The notes beneath the pieces were generated by a model, which was not told the DNA's origin, ran no database searches, and saw only the letters and a program-made list of their open reading frames with translations. 64,000 nucleotides of DNA, from the IMG/VR virus record IMGVR_UViG_3300008952_000005, positions 62,001-126,000 of that record. One strand, written 5' to 3'. Position 1 is the first letter of the stretch, and the number at the start of each line of letters is the position of its first letter. The translations under genes were made by a program, and so were the position numbers. Below are positions 48,447 to 57,876 of the stretch, in pieces. The stretch is from a virus.

Positions 48447-50762
48447 TTAAATTACGCAGGTTTCACATTCTTCTTCGTCTTTTTTCTCCATTATAGTTTT
48501 TGTTTCTGGCACATCATCTTTCCAACCAATAGGGTGTACAGGTTCCTCTATATCTCTTTTACTATCATATGTATTCTGATAATAGGAAGTCTTCCATCCT
48601 AATTTATAAGTTGTTAATAAATCTTCCGCCATTATTGATAAAGGTATTTCTCCTTCTTCATAATTTTCAGGATTATACGACCAGTTTCCACTAATTGATT
48701 GGTCAAAATATTTCTGCATTACTGCTACTATGTTTATATATCCTTCGTTAGATTTCATATCCCATAACAATGTATAATTATTTTTCAATTTTTTATAATC
48801 AGGTACAACTTGTTTTAGAGTACCTTTTTTACTTTTCTTAACTGAAATATAGTCCCTAGGTGGTTCAATGCCGTTTGTGGCATTACAAACCACGCTAGAG
48901 CTTTCAGAAGGCATTTGAGCTGTGAGTGTGCTATGTCTTAACCCAAATTCCTTAATATCTTTCCTCAAGTCTTCCCATTTATAAGATAGTTTCCTAGATA
49001 CAATCTCATCAACTTCTTTTTTATAGGTGTCTATTGGTAAGATACCATCTGAATACTTTGTTTTAGAAAAGGATTCACATTTGCCCTTTTCTTTTGCTAA
49101 TTCATTACTTGCTTTTAATAGATAATATTGGAATGCTTCTGATAACTTGTCTACTTCTTTCCAAGCAGTTTTAGTTTCATAACCAAGTCCTAATGTTGCT
49201 AAGTAATGAGCAAGACCAATATATCCAATTCCTAAACTTCTTCTATTTCTTGTAGAAATTTCTGCCGCTCTAACTGGATATCCTTGATGGTCTATAACTT
49301 CATCTAATGACCTTACTGCTAAATCGCATAAGGATTCTAATTCATCTAAATCTTTTAAAAGTCCTACATTAATTGCTGATAAAATACATAATGCAATTTC
49401 TCCTTTACCATCTATATGACTTATTGGGTCTGTAGGTAAAGTAATCTCTTGACATAAATTAGACATATAAATTTTATCTTTAAAAGAGGAGTGAGTATTA
49501 CAATGGTCTATATTCATAATGTAAATACGACCTGTTTCTGCTCTTTCTTTTAAAATTGACATAAACAAGTCCTGTGCTTTTACTTTAGTTTTCCATACAC
49601 TTGTTTTTCTTTCTGCCGTTGTATATAGTTCATCAAATTCTTTTGTTCCCCACGCTTCATAAAGTTCTGGTACTTCGTGTGGTGAAAATAAAGTTATATC
49701 TTCATCATTAATAAATCTTTCGTAAAATAATTTTGATAACTGTATAGAGTAGTCTAATTTTCTTACTCTATTATCTTCACTACCTTTATTATTTTTTAAT
49801 ACAATAATATCTTCTATTTCTTTGTGCCAAATAGGAAAGTGAACGGTTGCCGAACCTCCTCGTACCCCATTTTGAGTACAACACTTAACAGTTGCTTCAA
49901 ATTTTTTAAGAAAAGGAATAACGCCAGTATGTTGTACTTCGCCACCTCTAATACGTGAGTTGATTCCTCTAATTCTTCCTGCATTGATACCAATACCTGC
50001 TCTTTGGGCAACATACTTGCCAATAGCCATATCACTGGAAAAAATACTAGGCAAAGTATCATCAACATCCACCAAGACACAACTCGCATACTGCCTAATA
50101 GGAGTTCGTACACCAGCCATAACAGGTGTTGGAATATTGATTTTAAAACGTGAAATAGCGTCATAATATTTTTTAACATAACTCATCCTTTTGTTTTTTG
50201 GATATTGTGAAAATAATGTAGCAGATATCATCATATACATAAATTGTGGTGTTTCAAAAATTTGTCCTGTACTTCTATCTTGCACTAGGTACTTATCAAT
50301 GACTTGACGTAAACCTGCATATGTAAAAGTATAATCTCTTTCGTGATTTAACCAATTTTCCATTCTATCAAAATCTTTTTTGTCATACCAAGTTAAAATT
50401 TCTTTATCATAGACGCCTTTGTCTATACCATTTTGTACGTGTTGAAAAATATGTGGATGATCCCACATTTTATGAAATAATTGTTTTCTTAAACTATAGA
50501 GTAATAGTCTAGCGGCAACATATTGATAATTTGGATTTTCTAAAGTGATTAAATCGTTTGCTGATTTAATTAAGATTTGTTGAATTTCGTTTGTTGATAT
50601 GCCATCATAAAATTGTAGACCACTATTCATTTCTACAGAAGAAGCAGAAACTTGCGTTATATCTTCACACGCATATTCTACCATTTGATGTATCTTCTCA
50701 ATGTTTAGAGATTCCTTACCTCTACCATTTCGTTTCACCACACTAATATTTTCATTCACCAT
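48447..50762 (-). CDS. nrdA: ribonucleotide reductase alpha subunit, class Ia
   Basis: 771 aa. NVVRRNGRG-type start is NISVVKRNGRGKESLNIEKI, an ATP-cone-like segment. The catalytic core has YASCVLVDVDDTLPSIFSSD, GINAGRIRGINSRIRGGEVQ, CTQNGVRGGSATVHFP and LTAQMPSESSSVVCNATNGI. The C-terminal CETCVI is the redox-active Cys pair, which glutaredoxin at 28581 could reduce. Works with NrdB. The gene ends nine bases before the hypothetical neighbour begins. Confidence 0.95.
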   Translation of the reverse strand: MVNENISVVKRNGRGKESLNIEKIHQMVEYACEDITQVSASSVEMNSGLQFYDGISTNEIQQILIKSANDLITLENPNYQYVAARLLLYSLRKQLFHKMWDHPHIFQHVQNGIDKGVYDKEILTWYDKKDFDRMENWLNHERDYTFTYAGLRQVIDKYLVQDRSTGQIFETPQFMYMMISATLFSQYPKNKRMSYVKKYYDAISRFKINIPTPVMAGVRTPIRQYASCVLVDVDDTLPSIFSSDMAIGKYVAQRAGIGINAGRIRGINSRIRGGEVQHTGVIPFLKKFEATVKCCTQNGVRGGSATVHFPIWHKEIEDIIVLKNNKGSEDNRVRKLDYSIQLSKLFYERFINDEDITLFSPHEVPELYEAWGTKEFDELYTTAERKTSVWKTKVKAQDLFMSILKERAETGRIYIMNIDHCNTHSSFKDKIYMSNLCQEITLPTDPISHIDGKGEIALCILSAINVGLLKDLDELESLCDLAVRSLDEVIDHQGYPVRAAEISTRNRRSLGIGYIGLAHYLATLGLGYETKTAWKEVDKLSEAFQYYLLKASNELAKEKGKCESFSKTKYSDGILPIDTYKKEVDEIVSRKLSYKWEDLRKDIKEFGLRHSTLTAQMPSESSSVVCNATNGIEPPRDYISVKKSKKGTLKQVVPDYKKLKNNYTLLWDMKSNEGYINIVAVMQKYFDQSISGNWSYNPENYEEGEIPLSIMAEDLLTTYKLGWKTSYYQNTYDSKRDIEEPVHPIGWKDDVPETKTIMEKKDEEECETCVI

Positions 50763-50778
50763 TTTTATTTACACACTC

Positions 50779-51774
50779 CTAACATTTCTTATAATAGTTT
50801 AATTTAGTTAACGCTTCTAATTTACTAAAGGTATTATTACTTATGATATCTCTTAACTCGCTTATTTTCATTCCATTCATTATCATTTCATTTACATCTT
50901 TAAGTTGCACGTCATTTGGCCAAACTACTACGTTATAATTTTTTTCAATTACAGCGTACATCCTTTTTATGATTTCTTTATTACGAGGTTCGTTGTCAAA
51001 TATATATGTAACTTGGTCACTTGACACTCTTAATGTTAAGTCAGCACCACCTGCTGCTAAACAATTATCTAAAAACAAACTATCAAGTGGACCTTCAACT
51101 ATGTAAATATGTTTTTGAAAATTTACACGTTCAAGTCCATATACTTTTTGTTTTGTTTCATCAAGTTTAATTGTAATGTATTTTGGTTGTTCTTTTCCAA
51201 ATGCTCTGCCTTGGAATGCAAACAACGTACCAGTTACGTCAAAGAAAGGAATTATTAATCTAGGGTGTTCATAACGTTCTTTAAAAGTTCCTGGTTTCAC
51301 TTTATTGGCAAAATTGTGAAATTTGTCAACAAAATAAATTATTTCATAATATTGTGGAGGAATCAATCTCTTCTTTACGTACTCCTTTACAGGATGTCCG
51401 TCTTTTAACGTACTTACTTTAATACAAGAATCTAATAAATTTGTTTCTTTAAATTTTGTTGGTTTAAAGTCAAATTTCGGCTGGGGCGTGGATGGTGCCG
51501 ATCCCTTGTATCTCTCTAATAAGTATTCTCCGTATTTTTTTGGATCCAAGAATTTAATGAAATTTGCTAAATTCTGACCCATACCACAATTGTGGCATTT
51601 GAAGAACATATCATTTTTTACTCTATAAAGATATGCCCTTGCTTTTGTTTTACTCTTCTGCGAGTCTCCACAATGTGGACACCTAAAATTGAAAAGATAA
51701 TCTGTCTTCTTTTTAAACTGGCTTAATGCTGAAGAAATAGCATTAATATACTTTAAATCTATATAACTTGACAT
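50779..51774 (-). CDS. 61: DNA primase gp61
   Basis: 331 aa (T4 gp61 is 342 aa). Zinc ribbon FRCPHCGDSQKSKTKARAYL and FKCHNCGMGQNLANF at the N-terminus. The Toprim part has HIYIVEGPLDSLFLDNCLAA and QVTYIFDNEPRNKEII. It makes RNA primers for lagging-strand synthesis with the helicase gp41. A TTGACT-17-TATATT promoter ends 13 bases upstream of the ATG, with no SD evident. Confidence 0.9.
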   Translation of the reverse strand: MSSYIDLKYINAISSALSQFKKKTDYLFNFRCPHCGDSQKSKTKARAYLYRVKNDMFFKCHNCGMGQNLANFIKFLDPKKYGEYLLERYKGSAPSTPQPKFDFKPTKFKETNLLDSCIKVSTLKDGHPVKEYVKKRLIPPQYYEIIYFVDKFHNFANKVKPGTFKERYEHPRLIIPFFDVTGTLFAFQGRAFGKEQPKYITIKLDETKQKVYGLERVNFQKHIYIVEGPLDSLFLDNCLAAGGADLTLRVSSDQVTYIFDNEPRNKEIIKRMYAVIEKNYNVVVWPNDVQLKDVNEMIMNGMKISELRDIISNNTFSKLEALTKLNYYKKC

Positions 51775-51787
51775 AACACTATCTCAT

Positions 51788-51816
51788 AATATACACCATA
51801 TCACAAAAAAAGTCAA
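51788..51816 (-). promoter_or_regulatory. sigma70-type promoter of the primase gene
   Basis: TTGACT (51811-51816), 17 bases, TATATT (51788-51793). The transcript would begin about six bases before the ATG at 51774. Confidence 0.72.
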
Positions 51817-51840
51817 GTCTGTACACGAAAACCTGGTGAC

Positions 51841-51871
51841 AAAAAAATACCCAGGCTATTTTCCTCGGGTA
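51841..51871 (-). terminator. intrinsic terminator of the curli-like operon
   Basis: On the minus strand, TACCC and AGG pair with CCT and GGGTA around a seven-base loop (one bulged G), followed by seven T. It follows the gene at 51890 and separates the curli-like operon from the primase promoter. Confidence 0.75.
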
Positions 51872-51889
51872 AAAGGTAAGAGTTTTTTA

Positions 51890-52318
51890 CTAGCTCAGCA
51901 TATTCAAAATTTGCTCAAAATTACCTGCTACTATCCATCCTATTACTATAGCAGCACCTAATATAATCCATCTATATTTTTCTAATACACCAACTCTAAC
52001 ACCAATAGCATTATAAACTGTTTTAATCTCTAGTAATAAACGTCTTTCAGTTTGTTCTATTTCTCTAGTTAAATCTCTACGTATATTGTCTATTTCACCT
52101 GCACGTTCTTTTAACTTCTCAAATATAACTTCATCAATTTGTTCTTGTCTATTGATTTTTTCTGAATGGACTGCCAACATAGACTTAATAGATGTTGATA
52201 CATCTGTTAATTTGTCTATTGCTGTGTCTAAACGGTTGTGAATTCTATCAAATTCTTCAACGTCTTTTTTGAGTTTAGCAATATCTACTTTTGTTTTAAT
52301 TCCGTTATTTTCGTCCAT
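51890..52318 (-). CDS. coiled-coil protein with C-terminal membrane anchor
   Basis: 142 aa. A long coiled coil (about residues 15-110) ends in a membrane segment WIILGAAIVIGWIVAGNF. The arrangement of an N-terminal coiled coil outside and a tail anchor resembles small marine-phage proteins of unknown role. Last gene before the terminator, so it belongs to the curli-like transcript. Confidence 0.6.
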   Translation of the reverse strand: MDENNGIKTKVDIAKLKKDVEEFDRIHNRLDTAIDKLTDVSTSIKSMLAVHSEKINRQEQIDEVIFEKLKERAGEIDNIRRDLTREIEQTERRLLLEIKTVYNAIGVRVGVLEKYRWIILGAAIVIGWIVAGNFEQILNMLS

Positions 52319-52410
52319 TAGAAATCTCTATCTATCCACTTGTAAATACTCCAATTCATATAGAGTAATAGACCCATTATTAACCAAAAATTAATTGTTC
52401 CCCAATCCAT
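52318..52410 (-). CDS. very small hydrophobic protein
   Basis: 30 codons: MDWGTINFWLIMGLLLYMNW and more. Stop and start overlap with both neighbours (TAATG). Hydrophobic and Trp-rich; may be a membrane peptide. Function unknown. Confidence 0.4.
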   Translation of the reverse strand: MDWGTINFWLIMGLLLYMNWSIYKWIDRDF

Positions 52411-52541
52411 TATACGTTTCTCCATTGTGTTGGCAACCACCATTCGGTGTACCAATGTCTAAATTGTGCTGGGTGTCTACCTATGATAAAGATATACCAG
52501 AAACCCTTTATTAATTCTTTTATTGCTGTTAACCTACTCAT
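52410..52541 (-). CDS. small Trp-rich protein
   Basis: 43 aa, MSRLTAIKELIKGFWYIFII followed by a Trp/Arg-rich part (WYTEWWLPTQWRNV). One-base overlaps on both sides. Function unknown. Confidence 0.45.
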   Translation of the reverse strand: MSRLTAIKELIKGFWYIFIIGRHPAQFRHWYTEWWLPTQWRNV

Positions 52542-54688
52542 TAATCCGTTTGTATTATAGTAATATTATTTTGTGTAGAGGAACTCCCTACGTCCACGTG
52601 TTGAGCTTCTGAATCTTGTAAAATCTGTATATCTGCTTCTTTACTTGTTTCAGTTTTTACATACGCTCTATGGCTATCATTATATCTATTTATGATTGTG
52701 TAGTCACCAGACGTTGAAGCAGTTGCGTTAAAGTCGTTATCTAACGTTGATACTCTTCCTGTAGAAGTAGTACTTGTTGACACACCACCGCTTGTTGTAG
52801 TTAAGGTTTGAGTTACATCTCCAGTAGAATAATTTAATGTTTCACCACTAGCAGTTACTTGCGTTTCTGAACCACTATTGTCTACCCATTCAGTACCACA
52901 ACTAGAGTTGGCATTGTCCCAATAGTATCCATAATTTAAACACTCTTCTTTATCATAACTTGCTAATAATAATTCTAATTCTGCGTCTATATCATAGTCA
53001 TCTTCGTAACCATATTCATCTTCCCAATTGGTCTCATCTGATTCATTATTGTAATCGTAACCTGTATACCACCAATCATATACTGCGTCCCAATATGTAT
53101 TCCAATCTGACCATTCCCAATCTGTTATGTACGTATTCTTTAAATCTTTCATCTTCCAAGGTTTAGGTTGATTTTCACACATTTTATAATTAGGATAACT
53201 TCCACACCAACCATATAATTTACCCCATATCTTTTTAGATTCTTTAGTCCAACTATCATTGGTTACTTTTAAAGTCCAGTCATCTTTGTACCACGAATTT
53301 AACCAATCAACATAGTCTTGGTTACACCAGTAGTCATCATAGCCATTGTACTCACAATAATTTTGTATAGTTAATGTTGGTGGACCGCCTGCCGCTTTGT
53401 ATTCTGCATTGTTATAATAGTCATCATCTAAAGCAAAATCTTCCCAAGTATATCCTTCAACTACATCTGCTTCTGTTTCATCTTTTGTATCTTCAACTAC
53501 GTTAACCTCTTCTTCTTCAACTGCCCAAGAAGTTAAACCATAATCTTCTAATAATTCATTATACTCATCATAGTATGCGTCCCAATCAACTGCGTCCCAA
53601 TCTACATCATCCCAATTAATAGTATCCCAAGTACAATCTGAACAACCAATGGCGTCAAAGTATGCTTGATCCATTTCTGCATACATTTTCTTTGCGTCAT
53701 CCCAATCCATAGTTTGTTCACCTTCGGCATCCCAAACTGAAATCTGATTATCTTCATCTATATAACCCCAATCTTTTAAATCTTCTTCCCAGGAATCATA
53801 ATAAGATGTATCAACTTCTTCTACTTCAACTAATGCTGTTTCTTCTGCTGACTTTGTTTCAACTATTGCGTCTGTTTCACCAACAGATAAATCTGTAGCG
53901 ACAATTGTATTACTATCTTCTACTACACTTGCTTCTTCATTAATTAATGCCTCTTCCATTGCCTGTGCTTCAGATTCTTCTTTAGACATTTCAGTTTTCA
54001 TATCTACATCACCAAAATGTTTTTGAGATTCATCTTTTATTTCTTCTTCAAATTCATTTAACTCAATAATATCTGACTTATTAGTTTCTATTTTTGGAGG
54101 TGTTGGTGCTAAATCATTTGATAAAACGGTTACTGAATTGTAAGCGTTAGTTATTGTTTGAGAACCTGCGTCATTGGATACAGTTACTTGTCCTACTACA
54201 CCAGAACTATCTGGCAACAAAGTAATAGTTGCTTCACCTGTAGATGTTACCGTTCCTGAAAAAGCAGTACCTTGTACTGTAATTGTGGCATTACCAGCAT
54301 TGATATTAACTTCACCACCTAAATTAGATATAGAACCTGATTCATATGTAAATGTACCAACATTAACCGATATGTTCATTGCAATTTCTATTGGTACAAC
54401 AGAAGTATCAAAAGCAAATTCATCAATAGTTAATTCTGTATTTGGTCCCATTGTAAATTTAGTTTTATCAACATATGATAAAATCATACCACCATCTTCT
54501 CCAGTTTGGAGAAAGTCATTCATCTGCAACTCATAACCCATTGAGGTATTTTGAGTTGAACCATCTCTTTCGTTCCAAGTCGTACCCATTTGACCTATGA
54601 CTTCGCCAACTTTTGGACCTGTTATTTGTGAGAAAACACTAGTACAAAAAAGTACCAGAAAAGATATTAAAAATAAAAACTTCTTCAT
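52541..54688 (-). CDS. secreted FecR-domain protein with Trp/Asp/Tyr-rich region
   Basis: 715 aa. A Sec signal (LISFLVLFCTSVFS) is followed by a FecR-type domain (about residues 25-190) with GEVIGQMGTTWNERDG, MNDFLQTGEDGGMILSYVDK and FTMGPNTELTIDEF. Residues about 290-600 are extraordinarily rich in Trp, Asp and Tyr (WDAVDWDAYYDEYNELLEDY). The C-terminus is Ser/Thr-rich. FecR proteins often sit next to CHASE2-adenylate cyclases, and one is encoded at 57877. This could be a large surface or fibre-associated component of the curli-like system. Unusual composition. Confidence 0.7.
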   Translation of the reverse strand: MKKFLFLISFLVLFCTSVFSQITGPKVGEVIGQMGTTWNERDGSTQNTSMGYELQMNDFLQTGEDGGMILSYVDKTKFTMGPNTELTIDEFAFDTSVVPIEIAMNISVNVGTFTYESGSISNLGGEVNINAGNATITVQGTAFSGTVTSTGEATITLLPDSSGVVGQVTVSNDAGSQTITNAYNSVTVLSNDLAPTPPKIETNKSDIIELNEFEEEIKDESQKHFGDVDMKTEMSKEESEAQAMEEALINEEASVVEDSNTIVATDLSVGETDAIVETKSAEETALVEVEEVDTSYYDSWEEDLKDWGYIDEDNQISVWDAEGEQTMDWDDAKKMYAEMDQAYFDAIGCSDCTWDTINWDDVDWDAVDWDAYYDEYNELLEDYGLTSWAVEEEEVNVVEDTKDETEADVVEGYTWEDFALDDDYYNNAEYKAAGGPPTLTIQNYCEYNGYDDYWCNQDYVDWLNSWYKDDWTLKVTNDSWTKESKKIWGKLYGWCGSYPNYKMCENQPKPWKMKDLKNTYITDWEWSDWNTYWDAVYDWWYTGYDYNNESDETNWEDEYGYEDDYDIDAELELLLASYDKEECLNYGYYWDNANSSCGTEWVDNSGSETQVTASGETLNYSTGDVTQTLTTTSGGVSTSTTSTGRVSTLDNDFNATASTSGDYTIINRYNDSHRAYVKTETSKEADIQILQDSEAQHVDVGSSSTQNNITIIQTD

Positions 54689-55056
54689 TTCTTAAACACC
54701 TCATCTAAATCATTATAAAACGATTCTTTATCTGCATACCCTATTATTCTTACCAATTCTTTTCTACCATTCCATACAATAAATGTTGGTGTTCCTCTAA
54801 TAGGTTTAATTCTTCCTTCAGCATATGCCTCTTTAAACCATTTAGGTTGATTATATAAATTAATAATAACTAAAGGTAAATCTTCATACTCATAGTCAAC
54901 TCCTACCTCTTGTAAAAAGTTTTGACATATACCACACATAGGATTGTGTGCCATTAATAATTCATTTGCTTTCGCTGATGATATGCCTAATACTAATAAT
55001 ACAGTAACACAAATTATTATTGCCCATTTTTCCCAAGGGTTGTGAAATAGTTTCAT
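54685..55056 (-). CDS. periplasmic thioredoxin-like protein
   Basis: 123 aa. N-terminal anchor or signal IICVTVLLVLGISSAKA, then the active site MCGICQNF, and the cis-Pro loop GTPTFIVWNGRKEL. It would work on disulfides in the periplasm, perhaps for the curlin-like or FecR proteins, both of which contain cysteines. Overlaps the FecR gene by four bases. Confidence 0.8.
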   Translation of the reverse strand: MKLFHNPWEKWAIIICVTVLLVLGISSAKANELLMAHNPMCGICQNFLQEVGVDYEYEDLPLVIINLYNQPKWFKEAYAEGRIKPIRGTPTFIVWNGRKELVRIIGYADKESFYNDLDEVFKK

Positions 55057-55184
55057 TTAAATTTCTTCTTCTTTTCTTTTCTTTTCCATTTTTCTGGATA
55101 GTAATTGTGGATTAGTGTACAGATTATGCCACCCGATAAACATATTGTACCAAATATTAAAAAGAAAGCAAAAAAACCTTTCAT
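55053..55184 (-). CDS. small membrane protein with basic tail
   Basis: 43 aa. A hydrophobic start (GFFAFFLIFGTICLSGGI) and a Lys-rich end (KWKRKEKKKKFK). Its ATG follows the curlin stop immediately (TAAATG) and its own stop overlaps the thioredoxin ATG. Function unknown, but strictly within the curli-like operon. Confidence 0.5.
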   Translation of the reverse strand: MKGFFAFFLIFGTICLSGGIICTLIHNYYPEKWKRKEKKKKFK

Positions 55185-56276
55185 TTAACACCCATTAGAT
55201 ACTGTTGCTGTTACGTCTGCTGTTTGATTGTTTCTGTTATAAGAATAAGTACAAGTATATGATCCAGTTTGAGCAAAGTTTAATGTGTAATCGTAAATTG
55301 AATCACCTGTTATAGTAACCTTACCAGTATTACCACCACCTGTTTGAGCAAAATTTATTACTGTATCATCTGTATAAAGGAAAATTCTAGCAGTATTATT
55401 ACCGCCTGCCATATGTAATCTAATTGTATTACTATCGCCATTTATTATCGTTCTTAACCAATTGTTATCGCCAGATATTATAGCTGAGTCTCCATATGGG
55501 TCTGTATCAGCACTAGTATAACTAGAGTGAATATCTAAAAGATTTGAACTGCCTATAAAATCGTGTAGTTGATAGTTACCTGTACCATATGATGAAGTGT
55601 GTATTACATTTGAATTTCCTACTATGTAAATATCTGCACTTGCACCTTCACTACCTGAACTGTCTGCAAAATAACCGTGTGAAGAAGTTAGTGGACCAAT
55701 TGCTTTGTTAGAGTTTGTATTAAATCCTACTGAATCAGTTGTACTATACCACTCTACAGTATTACTATCACCGTTCATAAGAACATATAAGAAGTGATTA
55801 TCACCTCTATTCTGAACCCAAAATGTATTTGAGTCACCAACAATATCTAAATCAACATTGAAATTTGCTGAATCATCTGTCCAAGTATCATAGTCTACTA
55901 CATTTGAATTACCTGTAATAGTATGACCTAAATAATGACCTGTAGCATCCGTATCATCTATACCTAATCTTAATTTATTAGAATTACCAGTTGCTGTATA
56001 TAATAAAGTCATATCCTCACCATAAAAGTGTTGGTGACCAGAATAATCTGATACATTATTATTACCTATCTGATTTATAATGATTGTAATGTTCTCTCCA
56101 TTGACTTTAAATGGATATGTTGTTGAATAACCAACAGTATTACCTGTTCCATCTTGTTTTATAAAGATAGAACCATCGCTGTCTTGATTGTCTTGTTGAA
56201 TCCAAACTGAATTACCTGCTAGGCAATTACTCGTTAATGCTATTAGAGTCAACAGAATCATTATCATTTTTTTCAT
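55185..56276 (-). CDS. curlin-like repeat protein
   Basis: 363 aa. Signal MILLTLIALTSNCLAG, then about ten imperfect repeats of 25-35 residues ending in GNSN, GDSN, GNNN or GDNN (e.g. TITGNSNVVDYDT, MNGDSNTVEWYST). These match the curlin pattern in which strand-turn units stack as an amyloid. C-terminal part FAQTGSYTCTYSYN carries Cys that may pair. With CsgG and CsgF encoded just upstream, it is the probable secreted fibre subunit (CsgA/CsgB-like). Confidence 0.78.
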   Translation of the reverse strand: MKKMIMILLTLIALTSNCLAGNSVWIQQDNQDSDGSIFIKQDGTGNTVGYSTTYPFKVNGENITIIINQIGNNNVSDYSGHQHFYGEDMTLLYTATGNSNKLRLGIDDTDATGHYLGHTITGNSNVVDYDTWTDDSANFNVDLDIVGDSNTFWVQNRGDNHFLYVLMNGDSNTVEWYSTTDSVGFNTNSNKAIGPLTSSHGYFADSSGSEGASADIYIVGNSNVIHTSSYGTGNYQLHDFIGSSNLLDIHSSYTSADTDPYGDSAIISGDNNWLRTIINGDSNTIRLHMAGGNNTARIFLYTDDTVINFAQTGGGNTGKVTITGDSIYDYTLNFAQTGSYTCTYSYNRNNQTADVTATVSNGC

Positions 56277-57357
56277 CTACTTCCTCCCAGGCTTTCTCGT
56301 CTTCTATTTTTTCTTTTATCTTGTTTTTGTTTTCTTCTTTTTGAATTTCTTTTGTTTTAAGTGCTTCTAAATGTGCTAAATGTGCTTGATATTCGTCCCA
56401 AGTTTTAAACTTTGTTTTATTGGCTTTGTTATAATTTTTTACTTCAAGTTTTTGTGCTTTCTTTAATTCTTTTTTAGCTTTCTTTTCTTTCTTAAAATCT
56501 TCGTATGTTTTCTCTGGTTTTGCTTCGCCAATATCAACTGTTATTTCATCTGCTACTACTTTTAAATCTTCTGTTGGTACTATTTCCACTAGTTCAAATT
56601 CCCATAGTCCTTTTTCTGCACCTTCATTAATTAATTCTACTACACCTTTTTCTATTGCTTTTCTTACTGCATAAGTTACAGGTTCATTTCTTGCCACACC
56701 TGCTTCAATCTCTACTAACATTGTATCAGTATCTAAATATTTAAATATATCGCTGCCAGTTTCACCTGATATTATAGTCTTCTCAACAGTAAGTGATACC
56801 ACTACTTCACCTGTTTGTACATTAACAAGTCTTAATATAATTGTAACTACATCTTGTCGCCATTGTTTATGTGCTTGTATACCTAAAATTCTTGCACCAA
56901 AACCACCTGTCTTTACATCACTATCATAACCTACTATACCACCTGTTATATATGCACCTGCAAATAACAATGGTGGTAATGGTTCTGCACCTTCTCCATT
57001 AACTTGTTGTCTTGTAGAACGGATTAATTTTCTTTCTTGTAATAAACTTGGCAAACTTGCTCGTTCTACTATTCTAAACCATTTGCCATCACCTGCGTCT
57101 TGTAATGCTTTAATTAATAACTGATATGATCCTTGAGTTACTGCTGTACTCATAGACGCAAAGTTACCACCAGGTTTCTTTTGTCCTGTCATATCTAAAA
57201 AATCATATACTGCAATGATAATAGGATCGCCTTTAGGTAATTTCACTTCCGTTAATTCTTTATACAGAACAGGTTGAGACCTAACATCAAAGTCAGGTTT
57301 ACCAGCACAACTAACTAACAATAATGTTAGTAATAATATAACTATACTTCTAAACAT
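56227..57357 (-). CDS. csgG: CsgG curli secretion channel lipoprotein
   Basis: 376 aa from the ATG at 57357, which overlaps the csgF stop (TAATG). Lipobox LLVSC at residues about 12-16. The CsgG fold is readable as IIAVYDFLDMTGQKKPGGNF, then WFRIVERASLPSLLQERKLI, GGIVGYDSDVKTGGFGARIL, and DVVTIILRLVNVQTGEVVVS. CsgG forms a nine-fold outer-membrane pore for curlin export. A 100-residue Lys/Glu-rich extension follows residue 270, longer than E. coli CsgG (277 aa). Overlaps the curlin gene by 50 bases. Confidence 0.9.
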   Translation of the reverse strand: MFRSIVILLLTLLLVSCAGKPDFDVRSQPVLYKELTEVKLPKGDPIIIAVYDFLDMTGQKKPGGNFASMSTAVTQGSYQLLIKALQDAGDGKWFRIVERASLPSLLQERKLIRSTRQQVNGEGAEPLPPLLFAGAYITGGIVGYDSDVKTGGFGARILGIQAHKQWRQDVVTIILRLVNVQTGEVVVSLTVEKTIISGETGSDIFKYLDTDTMLVEIEAGVARNEPVTYAVRKAIEKGVVELINEGAEKGLWEFELVEIVPTEDLKVVADEITVDIGEAKPEKTYEDFKKEKKAKKELKKAQKLEVKNYNKANKTKFKTWDEYQAHLAHLEALKTKEIQKEENKNKIKEKIEDEKAWEEVDEKNDNDSVDSNSINE

Positions 57358-57821
57358 TATGAGTTGTCTTCTTTCGGCATTGTAAATGTTGTTACAGTTC
57401 CGTCGGTCTCCGTGACAGTTACGCTTACAGTATCGTTTGCTCCTGTAGTTGTTGTTGCCCAAGTTACTACTTCACCACCAACTGGTGATGTAAATGTACC
57501 AGAGTCTTGTTGTAGACCATCTGTACCAAAAACATTATCTGTAAGTTGTTTAGCAAGTGCTGTATAAAATCTTGATTCAACATTTGCTTTAAATTTTGCT
57601 ATTGCTGTTGCCTTGGCGTCTGCTATTACTTTATCTGCCGCCGCTTTATTCGCTGCCTTTATAGCATCCTTCCTAGTCTTCTCAATATTCTCTATCGTTA
57701 GATAATGTGAAGATTTACCTTGACCTGAAAATGATGGACTATGAAATTTAAAACTTAATTCACTTGCATAGGCACTAGGAACTAACAATAATACTGTTAA
57801 AATAATGGTTATTAATCGCAT
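57357..57821 (-). CDS. csgF: CsgF-like curli assembly factor
   Basis: 154 aa. Signal ending near AYA-SEL, then ELSFKFHSPSFSGQGKSSHY, which matches the CsgF N-terminal pattern that plugs CsgG. A helical middle with FKANVESRFYTALAKQL and a beta-rich end with VTETDGTVTTFTMPK follow, as in CsgF. First gene of the operon; TATAAATA lies about 25 bases upstream. It guides subunits at the cell surface. Confidence 0.8.
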   Translation of the reverse strand: MRLITIILTVLLLVPSAYASELSFKFHSPSFSGQGKSSHYLTIENIEKTRKDAIKAANKAAADKVIADAKATAIAKFKANVESRFYTALAKQLTDNVFGTDGLQQDSGTFTSPVGGEVVTWATTTTGANDTVSVTVTETDGTVTTFTMPKEDNS

Positions 57822-57844
57822 TTTCCTTCTCTCTTTGATGTATA

Positions 57845-57870
57845 TATTTATAAGATATCTGTACTAAATA
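57845..57870. promoter_or_regulatory. divergent promoter region of csgF and the cyclase
   Basis: TATAAATA on the minus strand at 57845-57852 faces csgF, a late-type box. On the plus strand ACTAAATA ends at 57870, six bases before the cyclase ATG, a weaker late-like box. The two genes share only 55 bases, so joint control is likely. Confidence 0.5.
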
Positions 57871-57876
57871 GTACGT

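Noticed and set aside
57364-57567. Plus-strand reading frame across csgF
   Set aside because: It is the complementary shadow of csgF, with no start signal and no family motif.
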